From Sporosarcina thermotolerans (GTDB lineage: Bacteria; Bacillota; Bacilli; Bacillales_A; Planococcaceae): a stretch of 64,000 nt of DNA. Every line of letters starts with the position of its first letter. Positions within the stretch are counted from its first letter, which is position 1. The stretch spans positions 2,410,001 to 2,474,000 of the forward strand of contig NZ_CP125968.1 of NCBI RefSeq assembly GCF_030067815.1, written 5' to 3'. Made by a program: the position numbers and the translations under genes. The notes beneath the pieces are model-generated. The model was not told the origin of the DNA and searched no databases. It saw only the letters and a program-made list of their open reading frames with translations. Positions 1 through 8,777 of this stretch are shown here, one piece after another.

Positions 1-551
1 AAAGGGATTTCATCAGGAATCGCTTGGTCAGCCACTGCCGGCTTCCTATCGGCAATTGGTTCGATTGTGAATTTTTTTCCTTCGAGGAATCGAAAGATAT
101 CATCTTCAGTGATCCTTCCAGAAGGATCACTGGCATGGACATCTTCAATATTAATATTGTTATCACGTGCAATTTTACGTGTATACGGTGCCGCAAGCAC
201 GCGATGAAAAGGAATTGAGGCTGATGATTTTTCACCAGCTTTTATTGTAGGATTTGCATTTTCCTCAATGGATTGTTTTGTTTCGGTTTGCGATTTTTGT
301 CCTATCGCCAAAACTTCATTCGTTTCAATAGATAGCAAGCTTGTTCCGACCTTAACTGTTTCACCAACTTCGATACGAATCTCTTTCACGATACCTGCAC
401 ATGGTGAAGTGAGTTCAGCAACCATTTTGTCTGTTTGCACCTCGACAAGCGGCTGGTCGGTCGTAACCGTATCGCCAACCTTGACTAAATAATGGATCAC
501 TTCCCCTTCAGTCATGCCTTCCCCGATATCATGCAACTTTATTTCAAGCAT
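1..551 (-). CDS. 2-oxo acid dehydrogenase E2 (dihydrolipoamide acyltransferase), 3' part outside window
   Basis: The N-terminal 183 residues are visible; the catalytic acyltransferase domain lies beyond the left edge. Residues 1-75 form a lipoyl domain with the lipoylated lysine in the motif VQTDKMVAEL. After a linker, residues about 118-157 are a peripheral subunit-binding domain (ending in DPSGRITEDDIFRFL) that docks E1 or E3. The E2 core passes the acyl group from lipoyl to CoA. It starts 12 bases after the E1-beta stop, so the order is PheDH, E1-alpha, E1-beta, E2. Family assignment is firm. Substrate (branched-chain oxo acids, or phenylpyruvate as the neighbours suggest) is inference. 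Confidence 0.93.
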   Translation of the reverse strand, partial: MLEIKLHDIGEGMTEGEVIHYLVKVGDTVTTDQPLVEVQTDKMVAELTSPCAGIVKEIRIEVGETVKVGTSLLSIETNEVLAIGQKSQTETKQSIEENANPTIKAGEKSSASIPFHRVLAAPYTRKIARDNNINIEDVHASDPSGRITEDDIFRFLEGKKFTIEPIADRKPAVADQAIPDEIP

Positions 552-563
552 TACAGTTCCCCC

Positions 564-1583
564 TTAAAAATGAAGCACTTTCTCTATTCCTTCCACGATA
601 CGTGCAGGTGTTGGAAGATAATGTTCTTCTAATGCAAAGAATGGAACAGGGACATCAAATCCTGTAATTCTTTCAATTGGAGCGCGCAAATAAAGGAAAG
701 CTGTATCGTTAATTATCGAAATAATATCGTTGCCAAGCCCTCCTGTATGATGCGCCTCATGAATGATGACTGCTCTTGTCGTCTTTTTTACAGACTCAGC
801 TATCATCTCGCTATCAATTGGATACAATGTCCGTAGATCAATAATTTCACAACTAATCCCTTTTTTCTCGGCCTGCTCTGCCGCCTTTTCAGCTACCGAA
901 ACCATAGCTCCCCAAGATATGAGTGTTACATCCTCACCTTCACGAACTAACTTCCCTTTACCAATTTCCACAGTATATTTCCCAACAGGCACTTCTTCCC
1001 TTTTCGAACGATAGTTTTTCATCGGTTCGAGGACAAGCACTGGATCTGGATCTTCCATTGCTGCAATCAATAACCCCTTTGCATCGTATGGACTGGATGG
1101 GCAGACCACTTTGATGCCAGGCATATGCGTGAATAGGGTTTCAGTACTATCAGAATGAATCTCCGGCGCCCGGATGCCTGCACCGTACGGAGCCCGAATG
1201 ACCATGGGCACTGTAAAACGGGACATCGATCTCATCCGGATCCTCGAGACATGAGTCATGATCTGTTCGTACGCGGGATAGATAAAGCCAAGGAACTGGA
1301 TTTCTGCAACCGGTCTAAAACCGTTAACAGCAAGACCGATTGATGTCCCAATTATTCCGGCTTCCGACAACGGCGTGTCAACGACCCTTTCTTCACCGAA
1401 CGCTTCCTGGAGCCCTTCTGTTGCGCGGAACACCCCGCCATTTTTACCAATATCTTCACCTAAAATGACAGTACGATCATCTTCTTCAAGCATTAAACGC
1501 ATGGCGTCATTGATTGCTTGAATTAACGTCATCTGTTTAGTCGTCTCGCTTTTTTGATGCGACTCTTTCACTTGTGTCATCAC
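564..1583 (-). CDS. 2-oxo acid dehydrogenase E1 component, beta subunit
   Basis: A 339-residue transketolase-like protein of the PdhB/BkdAB family. With E1-alpha it forms the thiamine-diphosphate decarboxylase that loads an acyl group onto the lipoyl arm of E2. Family features visible are LGEDIGKNGGVFRATEGL near residue 41, the PLSEAGIIG segment, and the C-terminal half ending in a typical LPTPARIVEGIEKVL helix. Start is GTG at 1583 or ATG at 1580; GGAGG lies 6 or 9 bases upstream, so both are possible. It lies 20 bases after the repaired stop of E1-alpha and 12 bases before E2, an operon arrangement. No frameshift is present here. Confidence 0.93.
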   Translation of the reverse strand: MMTQVKESHQKSETTKQMTLIQAINDAMRLMLEEDDRTVILGEDIGKNGGVFRATEGLQEAFGEERVVDTPLSEAGIIGTSIGLAVNGFRPVAEIQFLGFIYPAYEQIMTHVSRIRMRSMSRFTVPMVIRAPYGAGIRAPEIHSDSTETLFTHMPGIKVVCPSSPYDAKGLLIAAMEDPDPVLVLEPMKNYRSKREEVPVGKYTVEIGKGKLVREGEDVTLISWGAMVSVAEKAAEQAEKKGISCEIIDLRTLYPIDSEMIAESVKKTTRAVIIHEAHHTGGLGNDIISIINDTAFLYLRAPIERITGFDVPVPFFALEEHYLPTPARIVEGIEKVLHF

Positions 1584-1603
1584 TCATTTCCTCCCTAAAT
1601 GTC

Positions 1604-2654
1604 CTAGATACGCTTCTTTTGCTTGGCTAGTTGAGCTGGCATTTCAGCGTATACATGGTCAAAAACGTCTTCAACATTCGGTGGGGGAACTTCTCCATTT
1701 CTTCGACAGCTGCTTCGACTTCCCGGGATGTTTTTTCCTTAATGTCCTCATTCCAAGCGTCATCCCAGTAGCCATAATTCTTCATAAATAACTCTAAACG
1801 TATAAGCGGGTCAACGAAATCCTTCGCTCGTTCTTCCGTACGGTACTTAGATGGATCATCCGCAGTCGTATGAGCCCCTTTTCGCCATGTAACTGCTTCT
1901 ATTAATGTCGGACCGTTACCGCTTCTTGCATGGTCAAATGCTTTTTTCGTTTCAAATAGACTGCAAAACAATCATTTCCATCTACGCGGATTCCTGGCAT
2001 ACCATAGGCAACTGATTTTTGTGCGATGGTCTTTGAGTTCATTTGTTTTTCAATTGGAACAGAAATTGCATACCCATTATTTTGGTTGAAAAAGACAACT
2101 GGCACTTTGAATACACTTGCAAAATTCAATCCCTCGTGAAAGTCGCCTTCGGATGTAGCTCCGTCACCGAAATAGGCAATTGCCGCATTTTTTGTGCCCC
2201 TTTTCTTTTCAGCCCAAGCGGCGCCGGCCGCATGTGGGATTTGAGTCGCAATCGGAACAGCTGGCGGGAAGATTTGTCTGACTGCCGGAGTTAGACAACC
2301 TTCCATCCGTCCATTCCAATACAAAAACGTAGTGGCCATACTTTTTCCAAACGTAAGCGTTGCACCATGATCCCGATAGGTCGGGAAAACCCAGTCATTG
2401 TCATTCAATGCAAGTGCGCTGCCGACTTGTGCAGCTTCCTGCCCTTCAAATGGTGCATAGGTTCCCAGGCGTCCTTGTCGTTGTAAGTTTATCGCTTTCC
2501 TATCAAAGGTCCGAATTCGTACCATATGGTAATACAACTCTTTAACCAACTTTTCGTCGATCCGCTCTTCATAATCCGCATCCACGAAAAATCCTTTATC
2601 ATCTATTATTCTTTTAATAGGATAGTTATGTTCCACAAATACGCCTCCACTCAT
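1604..2654 (-). CDS. 2-oxo acid dehydrogenase E1 component, alpha subunit (two apparent frameshifts)
   Basis: The reading frame is broken twice: near 1948, where TATTT should be TATTTT, and near 1689, where a run of five C should be six. Restoring both bases gives 350 residues and a normal C-terminus, the usual length for PdhA/BkdAA proteins. The thiamine-diphosphate motif starts with [15 protein letters not shown] and ends with the NN of [14 protein letters not shown] at 2654 overlaps the stop of the upstream phenylalanine dehydrogenase by four bases (ATGA), implying translational coupling. Role: oxidative decarboxylation of a 2-oxo acid; the coupling to PheDH suggests phenylpyruvate, which is inference. 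The frameshifts look like sequencing deletions. Confidence 0.88.
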
Positions 2655-3799
2655 GATAGATTGCGAATCGCCCACTTCGGTTTCATTGGCGCTGAGTAAA
2701 AGTTATTCCGTTTTCCCCGGTCTGCTATTCTTCTTTCGCACATCGCATTTGCAGATTCTTCTGTTGTTTTTCCGGTGTACTCAGCTTCCTTATATACTTC
2801 CAAAATTGCGTCGTATATATGTTTTGTTTTGGCAAGCACCCGTTCATGATTAATGCCATACAATTCGTCTGCCACTTGGATAAGTCCACCTGAATTGACG
2901 ATATAATCCGGTGCATATAAAATCCCTTTATCACGCAATTGTTTACCATGCCTGTCATCCAATAACTGATTGTTAGCGGAACCTACAATCGCTTTCACTT
3001 TAAATTGGGGAATTGTAGCATCATTTATAATCCCGCCAAATGCACACGGTATGAATAGATCCGCTTCTTGCGAATAGATGTCCTCACTTGCAACAATTTG
3101 TACGCTACCTGTCGTTCTTCCTGCAACTTCTTCAATTGCACGCAAACGTTCTTCGTTAATATCTGTCACGTAAATGCGGGCGCCTGCTTCAAGCAATCCA
3201 CTTGCTACTTTGAAACCAACTTTCCCAAGCCCTTGAATCGAATAGATTTGCTGGCCTAACTCGTCATGTCCAAAAGCAAACTGATTGGTCGCTTTTATGC
3301 CGTATAAAACGCCTTCTGCAGTCGGGATCGATGAATCGCCACCACCTCCGTACGCTTCAGGGAGACCATTGATGAAGTTGGTCTCTTTCATCGCATGAAT
3401 GAAATCATCCATCGTAGTTCCCATATCCGTTCCTGTATAGAAGCGGCCGCCCAATGAGTTTACAAATTGACCGAACGCCCGGAATAATTCAGGTGACTTA
3501 TCTGTTTTGGGATCACCGATAATAACTGCTTTCCCACCTCCGAAATCGACATCGGCAGCCGCGCATTTATAGGTCATTCCTTTTGAAAGACGAAGAACAT
3601 CTTCTAATGCTTCTTCCATACTGGCATAAGGGTGCATGCGGCATCCGCCTAAAGCTGGGCCAAGCGTTGTATTATGGATTGCGATGATTGCACGCAAACC
3701 TGTGGAAGGGTCGTTACAGAAAACGACCTGTTCATGCTCACTCATTCGATCAAAAAGTTCAAATTCCTTTGTTATTGATGGTTTTTCAGCTAACATCAT
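2651..3799 (-). CDS. pdh: phenylalanine dehydrogenase (NAD+)
   Basis: A 382-residue Glu/Leu/Phe/Val dehydrogenase. It reversibly deaminates L-phenylalanine to phenylpyruvate with NAD+. Visible motifs: [12 protein letters not shown], the catalytic lysine region [20 protein letters not shown], and the Rossmann motif GLGKVG. The segment YGGGGDSS, rather than the YGSGD-like form of leucine dehydrogenases, and overall resemblance to remembered Sporosarcina and Lysinibacillus sequences favour phenylalanine over leucine. GGGGG lies 7 bases before the ATG at 3799. It overlaps the next gene (E1-alpha) by four bases. Leucine dehydrogenase remains the alternative; substrate choice was not testable here. 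Confidence 0.87.
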   Translation of the reverse strand: MMLAEKPSITKEFELFDRMSEHEQVVFCNDPSTGLRAIIAIHNTTLGPALGGCRMHPYASMEEALEDVLRLSKGMTYKCAAADVDFGGGKAVIIGDPKTDKSPELFRAFGQFVNSLGGRFYTGTDMGTTMDDFIHAMKETNFINGLPEAYGGGGDSSIPTAEGVLYGIKATNQFAFGHDELGQQIYSIQGLGKVGFKVASGLLEAGARIYVTDINEERLRAIEEVAGRTTGSVQIVASEDIYSQEADLFIPCAFGGIINDATIPQFKVKAIVGSANNQLLDDRHGKQLRDKGILYAPDYIVNSGGLIQVADELYGINHERVLAKTKHIYDAILEVYKEAEYTGKTTEESANAMCERRIADRGKRNNFYSAPMKPKWAIRNLS

Positions 3800-3838
3800 G
3801 TGATTCCCCCTAGGATTGTACGAACCAATTTAACAGTT

Positions 3839-4237
3839 TCAAATAGAAGCCTCTTTTAACTTCTGCATAATCTTTTCTTTAGGCAATATGACTTGCACCA
3901 CTTCACCTTTTCCGATTAATCCAAGATGATTGGATGCTGTAACTTTTGTCACTACCTTATTATCCCGATATTCAACAAGCGTCGCCGTCAAAGTAACAGT
4001 GGTTCCAAGAGGTGAGGCTGCGAGATGTTTCAACTGGACTGAAGCGCCCATCCCCTCCTCATCTTTTTCTAAAAATGGAAGGATGATTTTCCTGGACACC
4101 CACTCCATATGGTATGTCATGGCGACTGTTGAATAGACAGGATGAACAACTTGCCCTTCAAATGAAGCAAACATATCCTCTGTCACAGTTATTTCAATCG
4201 TTTCCTCTCTTCCTACTTTCATCCCTGACCTCATCAT
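3839..4237 (-). CDS. FlK-like hotdog-fold acyl-CoA thioesterase
   Basis: A 132-residue single hotdog domain resembling the fluoroacetyl-CoA thioesterase (FlK) group: an N-terminal strand VVHPVYSTVAMTYHMEWVSR leading into the central helix, then VQLKHLAASPLGTTVTLTATL. It would hydrolyse an acyl-CoA. AGGGG lies 5 bases before ATG 4237. It is the first gene ahead of phenylalanine dehydrogenase, with 39 bases between them and the same strand. In this setting it could release CoA from stalled phenylacetyl-CoA or pathway intermediates, as PaaI does elsewhere, but this is inference. Family call is good, substrate unknown. Confidence 0.75.
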   Translation of the reverse strand: MMRSGMKVGREETIEITVTEDMFASFEGQVVHPVYSTVAMTYHMEWVSRKIILPFLEKDEEGMGASVQLKHLAASPLGTTVTLTATLVEYRDNKVVTKVTASNHLGLIGKGEVVQVILPKEKIMQKLKEASI

Positions 4238-4315
4238 TTATCCCCTACTTAATGTATAGTGATAGGTAATTAATTTGATGTTAATAATAGGTGTTGTTGT
4301 AAGAAAAAAATTCAT

Positions 4316-4330
4316 TTGCAAGCGCTTACA
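4316..4330. promoter_or_regulatory. catabolite-responsive element (cre) upstream of the thioesterase-PheDH-E1-E2 operon
   Basis: TTGCAAGCGCTTACA fits the Bacillus cre consensus WTGNAANCGNWNNCW at every fixed position. It lies 79-93 bases upstream of the thioesterase start, in the promoter region of the operon, where CcpA binding would repress transcription in good carbon sources. No convincing -24/-12 sigma-54 element of the kind that drives bkd in Bacillus subtilis was found in this gap. Confidence 0.65.
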
Positions 4331-4490
4331 AAACTTTGATACACTTTTTCATTTTCATATTTAAGGACGCAATCCTCTTCAACTTAGTGCAAATATTACA
4401 AATAATTATTCGACACTTATCATATTAAATATATGTCTATAAGTCTTTATTAGAAGTATTTTAATAGGTTGCCTCTTACTTATCACGCAT

Positions 4491-5465
4491 TCAATTTTGT
4501 TTGTCTGTTAACATGCTTTTGAATTCTTGCATCGTTCGATTCAACTGATTTTCCGCCTCTTCCATCAAAGAAGCGAATAACTCTTTCACAGACGGGATGT
4601 TTTCTATTAAGCCCGCTATTTGTCCGCTATTGATGAATCCATTTTCCATATCGCCCTCGATTGCACCTTTGATATGCTTTAGTTCAGAAGTCAATTCACT
4701 ATATTGTTCCAGTGACATCCCCGATTCTTCCAATTCTTTAAGTTTCATGGCATAAGGTGTCTTCAAGATTCGTCTGAGCCTCCCTATACTGCGCCCAATC
4801 AGTATGGTTTCCGTGTCACTTGCATCGACAAGGTTCTGTTTATAACGGTCATGGAATGGCGCTTCCTTTGTCGCTATTAGGCGGGTGCCAATTTGCACAC
4901 CGCTGGCACCTAACATAAGTGCAGCTGCCAACCCTTTACCGTCACCTATTCCACCTGCAGCAATGACCGGTACAGTAACGTTCTTCACAATCTGCGGTAT
5001 TAATGTGAAGGTCGTCAGTTCTAAATTGGAGTTGATGCCAGCTGCCTCGAACCCCTCCGCCACAAGAATATCCGCTCCCGCCGCCTCCGCTTTACGTGCA
5101 TGCTGCACTGAAGCAACAAGCGCAATGACTGTTACACCATTTTCTTGCAGCACAGGGATATACGGTGTTGGATTTCCTGCCGATAGGGAAACAATAGGTA
5201 TCTTATGTTTGAGTACAAGACCGATCAACTCTTTTACATAAGGAGAAACACTGATTGCGATATTAATAGCGAAATTCCTGTTCGTCAGACGTTTTGTTTC
5301 CATTATTATTTTTTCAACTTCATCCGGAGGCAACGTTCCGCATCCGATAGTGCCAAGGCCACCTGCTTCTGATACAGCCGCAGTCAGCTGGGCATTACTG
5401 ATATTCCCCATCCCTCCCTGAATAATTGGAAAGTCGATCTGAAGCATATCACAAACATATATCAT
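4491..5465 (-). CDS. nitronate monooxygenase / FabK-like FMN enzyme
   Basis: A 324-residue TIM-barrel flavoprotein of the nitropropane dioxygenase family. Seen: IIQGGMGNISNAQLTAAVSE at the N-terminus, GGLGTIGCG, VIAAGGIGDGKGLAAAL with the FMN phosphate-binding region, and LGASGVQIGTRL. Such enzymes oxidise alkyl nitronates, or act as enoyl-ACP reductases (FabK). It lies alone on the minus strand, divergent from paaY, and separated from the PheDH operon by a gap of about 250 bases. An ordinary housekeeping role or a side reaction of aromatic catabolism are both possible; the sequence alone does not decide. AGGGGTG precedes the ATG. Confidence 0.8.
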   Translation of the reverse strand: MIYVCDMLQIDFPIIQGGMGNISNAQLTAAVSEAGGLGTIGCGTLPPDEVEKIIMETKRLTNRNFAINIAISVSPYVKELIGLVLKHKIPIVSLSAGNPTPYIPVLQENGVTVIALVASVQHARKAEAAGADILVAEGFEAAGINSNLELTTFTLIPQIVKNVTVPVIAAGGIGDGKGLAAALMLGASGVQIGTRLIATKEAPFHDRYKQNLVDASDTETILIGRSIGRLRRILKTPYAMKLKELEESGMSLEQYSELTSELKHIKGAIEGDMENGFINSGQIAGLIENIPSVKELFASLMEEAENQLNRTMQEFKSMLTDKQN

Positions 5466-5600
5466 TTTTTGTTCACCCCTATGAATATATGTTATACTAA
5501 TCTAAGTTAAAAAACAATTAAGATTAAGAGAAATTTCTATCTTGTCCTAATTGGGTGTCAGTTTAGTCAGTCTGGCTAATACAGGAGGAGGAGATTTGTT

Positions 5601-6127
5601 TTGTTAATCACATATAAAGGGAAAAGTCCGTTACTCGACCGACGGTTTTCGTCGCCCCGGGCGCTAAAGTCATTGGGGACGTCAAAGTAGGAACAGAGTC
5701 GACCATCTGGTTTAATACGGTCTTACGGGGAGATGAAGGGCCCATTACAATTGGGAATCGATGCAGCATCCAGGATAATTCAACAATTCATTTATATGAA
5801 GATGCCCCGGTTGTCGTAGAAGATGAGGTGACCGTCGGGCATAACGTAATCCTGCATGGTTGTAAGGTCGGAAGACGTTCGATCATTGGAATGGGATCTA
5901 CCATCCTTGACCATGCAGAAATTGGCGAAGAGTGTATTATTGGCGCCAACACGTTGATTCCGCCAGGAAAAAAAATCCCACCACGCTCTCTCGTTGTCGG
6001 AACACCAGGGAAGGTAGTAAGGGAATTGAACGAGAGTGATTTTGAAATCATTCAGCTATCGATTGATTCATATGTACAAAAAGGCTATGATTATCGTGAT
6101 ATTTTTTCCGATCAAGATAATAAGTAA
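5601..6127 (+). CDS. paaY: PaaY-like gamma-carbonic-anhydrase-family hexapeptide protein (one apparent frameshift)
   Basis: The frame breaks near 5640; restoring one base gives 175 residues, normal for the family. The protein is a left-handed beta-helix of hexapeptide repeats: VFVAPGAKVIGDV, IWFNTVLRGDEGPITIG, SIQDNSTIHL, VTVGHNVILHGCKVG, IIGMGSTILDHAEIG. Histidines in HNVILHG are probable metal ligands. TTG at 5601 follows AGGAGGAGGAG by 7 bases, which decides the start. Members near paa genes (PaaY) are thioesterases thought to remove dead-end CoA thioesters of the phenylacetate pathway. It is the only plus-strand gene of the catabolic block. PaaY rather than a generic YrdA/YtoA-type protein is inferred from context. 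Confidence 0.75.
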
Positions 6128-6154
6128 AAATACTGGGTTGCCATTTGGGTAACG

Positions 6155-6176
6155 GGTTCGGTTGATGGGGAGAAAA
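6155..6176 (+). repeat. left copy of a 22-bp inverted repeat (partner at 9043-9064)
   Basis: GGTTCGGTTGATGGGGAGAA plus AA here is exactly the reverse complement of 9043-9064. The pair brackets the spore-surface/VOC segment inside the paa region. Flanking bases on both sides also form weak GTTGCC / GGCAAC-type hairpins. Confidence 0.7.
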
Positions 6177-6336
6177 GTGCAACTAACCTGAAATGGAAAA
6201 AATGAGACCCCTTTCCGTGCTTACTATAAGGATTGCACTGGCCAAATAAAAAGAGATGGCGATCGCCACCCCTTTAATTGTTTTGTGCAACAAACGCGCC
6301 GATTGCTTAAAACCGTAGTCATCTTAAATAAGCCCC

Positions 6337-6385
6337 CGTTAGCCATCCATGTAGCGCAAAATCAGCGCTACATGGATGGCTAACG
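6337..6385. terminator. perfect 21-bp inverted repeat, probable terminator or insertion scar
   Basis: Arms 6337-6357 and 6365-6385 are perfectly complementary around a 7-base loop (AAAATCA). Neither side has a strong T run, so a simple intrinsic terminator is not certain. It lies about 210 bases after paaY and about 180 bases after the stop of the minus-strand spore protein, in a 439-base gap (6128-6566) with no gene I can support. Confidence 0.55.
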
Positions 6386-6566
6386 GCATTTTAGTTCAAG
6401 AAAAAATGTTGAAATGTTGCTAAATAAAAAGATAATCTGGGATAACAAGTAAGTTAATAAAGGTGGCGTCATTGTTTTTATTTCACTATTTATGTCATTT
6501 TCCGGTTTCTGAAGCCTCTATTAAAATTCATTAAAAACAAAAATCGTTACTACCGAGTATTCCTTT

Positions 6567-7142
6567 TTATCCATTGCGATTTAACATTTTAATGACAATA
6601 GAAGCGTTTACGTTTGCTTGTGTGCCACCTATTACAGACGCAAGTCCAACTGCAGCAGCAGAAGAATGATTTCGAAGTGTAAGAACATCGTTAGCAGCTA
6701 TGGAGATAATAGCCTGCCCATTGTTTTGCTGAGTGCCAGCACCTGAGCCATAGATTGTTCCCGCAACAGGTAAGCCATTTATAAATAACCCGAACTGGTT
6801 GGGTTCTGTACCCGACACCGAAAAAGTAACTTCGTAATCTCCCGGATTAATAACTGTAATTTGAGAGGCTCCGGGTGTGTGTGTAATTCCAGGTGTAATA
6901 ATTCCATTTGAATCAAAAAGGACATCAGCCTCTATAGCTACCGTTTGCGGAGTTAGGTTGTAAATATACCCGTATTCGCATAGCCCACATGTGGCTGTGG
7001 TAGTACTAGTCGATCCCGCAGATTCGGAAGCTCTAAACGGGCCTATAGATACTCTTGGTACTTCGCATTTTATTTTGCAAGAACAAGTATGGCTATTACA
7101 TTTATTACATCCACGATTAGAGTGGGAGTTGTAATAATTCAT
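6567..7142 (-). CDS. BclA C-terminal-domain-like spore surface protein
   Basis: The C-terminal ~135 residues form a jelly-roll domain like that of exosporium glycoprotein BclA: YGYIYNLTPQTVAIEADVLF, NPGDYEVTFSVSGTEPNQFG, LFINGLPVAGTIYGSGAGTQ, and a hydrophobic end NVNASIVIKML. The N-terminus is cysteine-rich (CNKCNSHTCSCKIKC), and there is no collagen-like GXX region. GGAGGTGA lies 5 bases before ATG 7142; an upstream in-frame ATG overlaps this site and is rejected as start. Expected location: outer layer of the spore. Its small size (191 residues) and missing collagen stalk distinguish it from classical BclA. Confidence 0.8.
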   Translation of the reverse strand: MNYYNSHSNRGCNKCNSHTCSCKIKCEVPRVSIGPFRASESAGSTSTTTATCGLCEYGYIYNLTPQTVAIEADVLFDSNGIITPGITHTPGASQITVINPGDYEVTFSVSGTEPNQFGLFINGLPVAGTIYGSGAGTQQNNGQAIISIAANDVLTLRNHSSAAAVGLASVIGGTQANVNASIVIKMLNRNG

Positions 7143-7516
7143 TTTTTTCACCTCCATCTATAGTATTCTATTCGTGAAAAAGATGGAGTGAAGGGCAATC
7201 GACTACTTGTATCACCATAAAATAGTAAATTATCAAAAATCACTACACCAAAAGCAATCATATTAGTTATCGTCCGCTTTGTTTACGATAGTATTGGATA
7301 CTGGGAGTCCGGTAGTATGATTAAAATGGTTAAGACATTAGGGGTAACATTATTTATTCTAGTTTTTTATATTTATTTCTATCACTAACGGGTGCTTAGT
7401 TAAACAAGAGTCGGTTGCCTTTTCAGAGTAACTTTTCTTATTGAGTAATAGAGGTAACTACTTCCGTGAACGGGTCTTATGTCTACTAAGATGCATGCAG
7501 CATACACACTTAAAAA
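7143..7516. other. gene-poor gap between the two spore-surface genes
   Basis: No gene is supportable. A 20-codon stretch from ATG 7326 to TAA 7388 reads MVKTLGVTLFILVFYIYFYH, a possible membrane peptide, but has no ribosome binding site. Fragments of the dispersed repeat (GGGTGCTTAGTTAAACAAG near 7390) occur. Confidence 0.4.
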
Positions 7517-7543
7517 GGTCGATTTCTATAAGAGAAATCGACC
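7517..7543. terminator. intrinsic terminator, probably of the cysteine-rich spore protein gene
   Basis: Arms GGTCGATTTCT and AGAAATCGACC are perfect with a 5-base loop. On the minus strand the hairpin is followed by TTTTTAAG. It lies 110 bases after the stop of the gene ending at 7653; on the plus strand it is also followed by T-rich DNA. Confidence 0.65.
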
Positions 7544-7652
7544 CTTCTTATTTATTTTTTTTCTTCAAGTAAAGCACCCGTTGAACAAGATAGTTACCAA
7601 TTATTAATAACTACTTACTAACTAAATATTTGTTTTTAGTATCATTCTTTAT

Positions 7653-8233
7653 TCAATTAATCTGCCCTACAGCCGTGATTTTGCAAGTTGAAATTGCAAA
7701 TCTAATGAGTGTATCTATTGGTAAAGTACCTAACACTATGCCAAGACCTGTTTGTTCTACGTTAAAATTTACTGCAGTAGAACCATTACTTACTAAAAGA
7801 TTCACTGTAGAACCGATAAGTGTATCTAGCAATTGTCTAATTGGTCGTTCACGACAATCACATTCGCAACCAGAAGTAACAGGTGACAACAAGTTGATAG
7901 TAGGCCCTGGTGGTAAAAATCCTACCCCTATAACATCAGAAATATTTACCACATAGGTTGTCACTTCATCTGTCACAGTAACTAAAAAATCATTTACTTC
8001 AACAATTGTGAATAAAAAAACGAGTGGTTGGGCATTTGGTGGGTCTGCAATAGTGGCAATGATTACAGTTTGCCCAACAAGTTGTTGTAAGACGGACTGA
8101 AGTGGAGTAACACAACAGTCACAAAGACACGAAGACGAGAAGTCTGGAAGACAACAACTATTTAGTGCTGTGTACTTAACTGGTGGACAACAACCGATAG
8201 GTTCTATTTTTACTAATTTTCTTTTTTGGACAT
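7653..8233 (-). CDS. cysteine-rich two-repeat protein, putative spore surface (one apparent frameshift)
   Basis: The frame breaks at codon 4 (a run of six A near 8223-8227 should be seven). Restored, the protein has 193 residues. It contains two similar halves, each opening with a cysteine cluster: CLCDCCVTPLQSVLQQLVGQ (about residue 38) and CECDCRERPIRQLLDTLIGS (about residue 115), each followed by a beta-rich stretch ending near a FxIxxC or VIGVGF strand. No signal peptide. AGGTGA precedes ATG 8233. It lies next to and on the same strand as the BclA-like gene, so a spore coat/exosporium role is inferred. I do not recognise a named family. Confidence 0.6.
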
Positions 8234-8302
8234 AGTTTCACCTATCATTTCTTATAGCATATGTTTTTAAGAAATATAGGAGTGGATTAAAACCTACTCA
8301 GG

Positions 8303-8333
8303 TTCTTATTGAACTAACCTGCTGCGTTAACTC
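8303..8333. repeat. dispersed palindromic repeat copy
   Basis: TTCTTATTGAACTAACCTGC followed by TGCGTTAACTC; left arm TTATTGAACTAAC is complete, right arm truncated to GTTAACTC. One of about 18 copies of the family described in the findings, located just after the VOC gene stop. Confidence 0.6.
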
Positions 8334-8683
8334 TACTCCCAATAACAAACCTGCAACTTGTTACCATCTAAATCATATAAGTCAAAAAATTTATTCATAC
8401 CGTCATTTTGTAGTTCGCTAACAGTTACACTATTTCCTTTTAAAATCTCATAAGTATTCTCAATATCTTTAGTAAAAAAAATTGGATAAACCTGACTATG
8501 CGAAGATTTCACAATGCCACTTTCAATAGTCAAGGGGACTTCACTGGTTCCAATAGTTAAAATCCGATAATTGTCACCTTTAAAAGACTCATTGAATCCT
8601 AATACATCTTGATACCAGATACTTGCTTCTTCAACATTACTGACATTTAAACAAATCGTGTCAATTCTTTCAAATAAACTCAT
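8333..8683 (-). CDS. VOC-family (glyoxalase/bleomycin-resistance-like) protein
   Basis: 116 residues with the VOC beta-alpha-beta-beta-beta pattern: N-terminal IDTICLNVSNVEEASIWYQD followed by VLGF, and the C-terminal FFDLYDLDGNKLQVCYWE that holds the family's usual metal-ligand position (Asp/Glu region). VOC proteins bind metals and act as isomerases, dioxygenases or antibiotic-binding proteins; which one cannot be told. AGAGGAGCG precedes ATG 8683. It lies in the insert between paaY and paaX and shows no link to the catabolic genes. Confidence 0.75.
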   Translation of the reverse strand: MSLFERIDTICLNVSNVEEASIWYQDVLGFNESFKGDNYRILTIGTSEVPLTIESGIVKSSHSQVYPIFFTKDIENTYEILKGNSVTVSELQNDGMNKFFDLYDLDGNKLQVCYWE

Positions 8684-8777
8684 TTTTTATCAACGCTCCT
8701 CTTAAAAATATTTCTTTATTACCTTCTACATTGATAAAAAGAATCCTTCATAACTCCTTATTCGAGAAACTGCCCCG

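Noticed and set aside
1604..2654. Programmed ribosomal frameshifting in E1-alpha and the other split genes
   Set aside because: About 25 unrelated genes are affected, no common slippery heptamer or downstream structure appears, and single homopolymer losses explain them.
2651..3799. Leucine dehydrogenase
   Set aside because: Close family, but the YGGGGDSS segment and overall resemblance fit phenylalanine dehydrogenase, and the paa neighbourhood agrees. Not excluded biochemically.
4238..4490. Sigma-54 (-24/-12) promoter for the PheDH-E1-E2 operon
   Set aside because: No TGGCAC-N5-TTGC-like pair was found on the minus strand of this gap, and no BkdR-type activator gene is seen.
7326..7388. 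A 20-codon membrane peptide gene
   Set aside because: No ribosome binding site or promoter and no conserved neighbour; kept only as a note.
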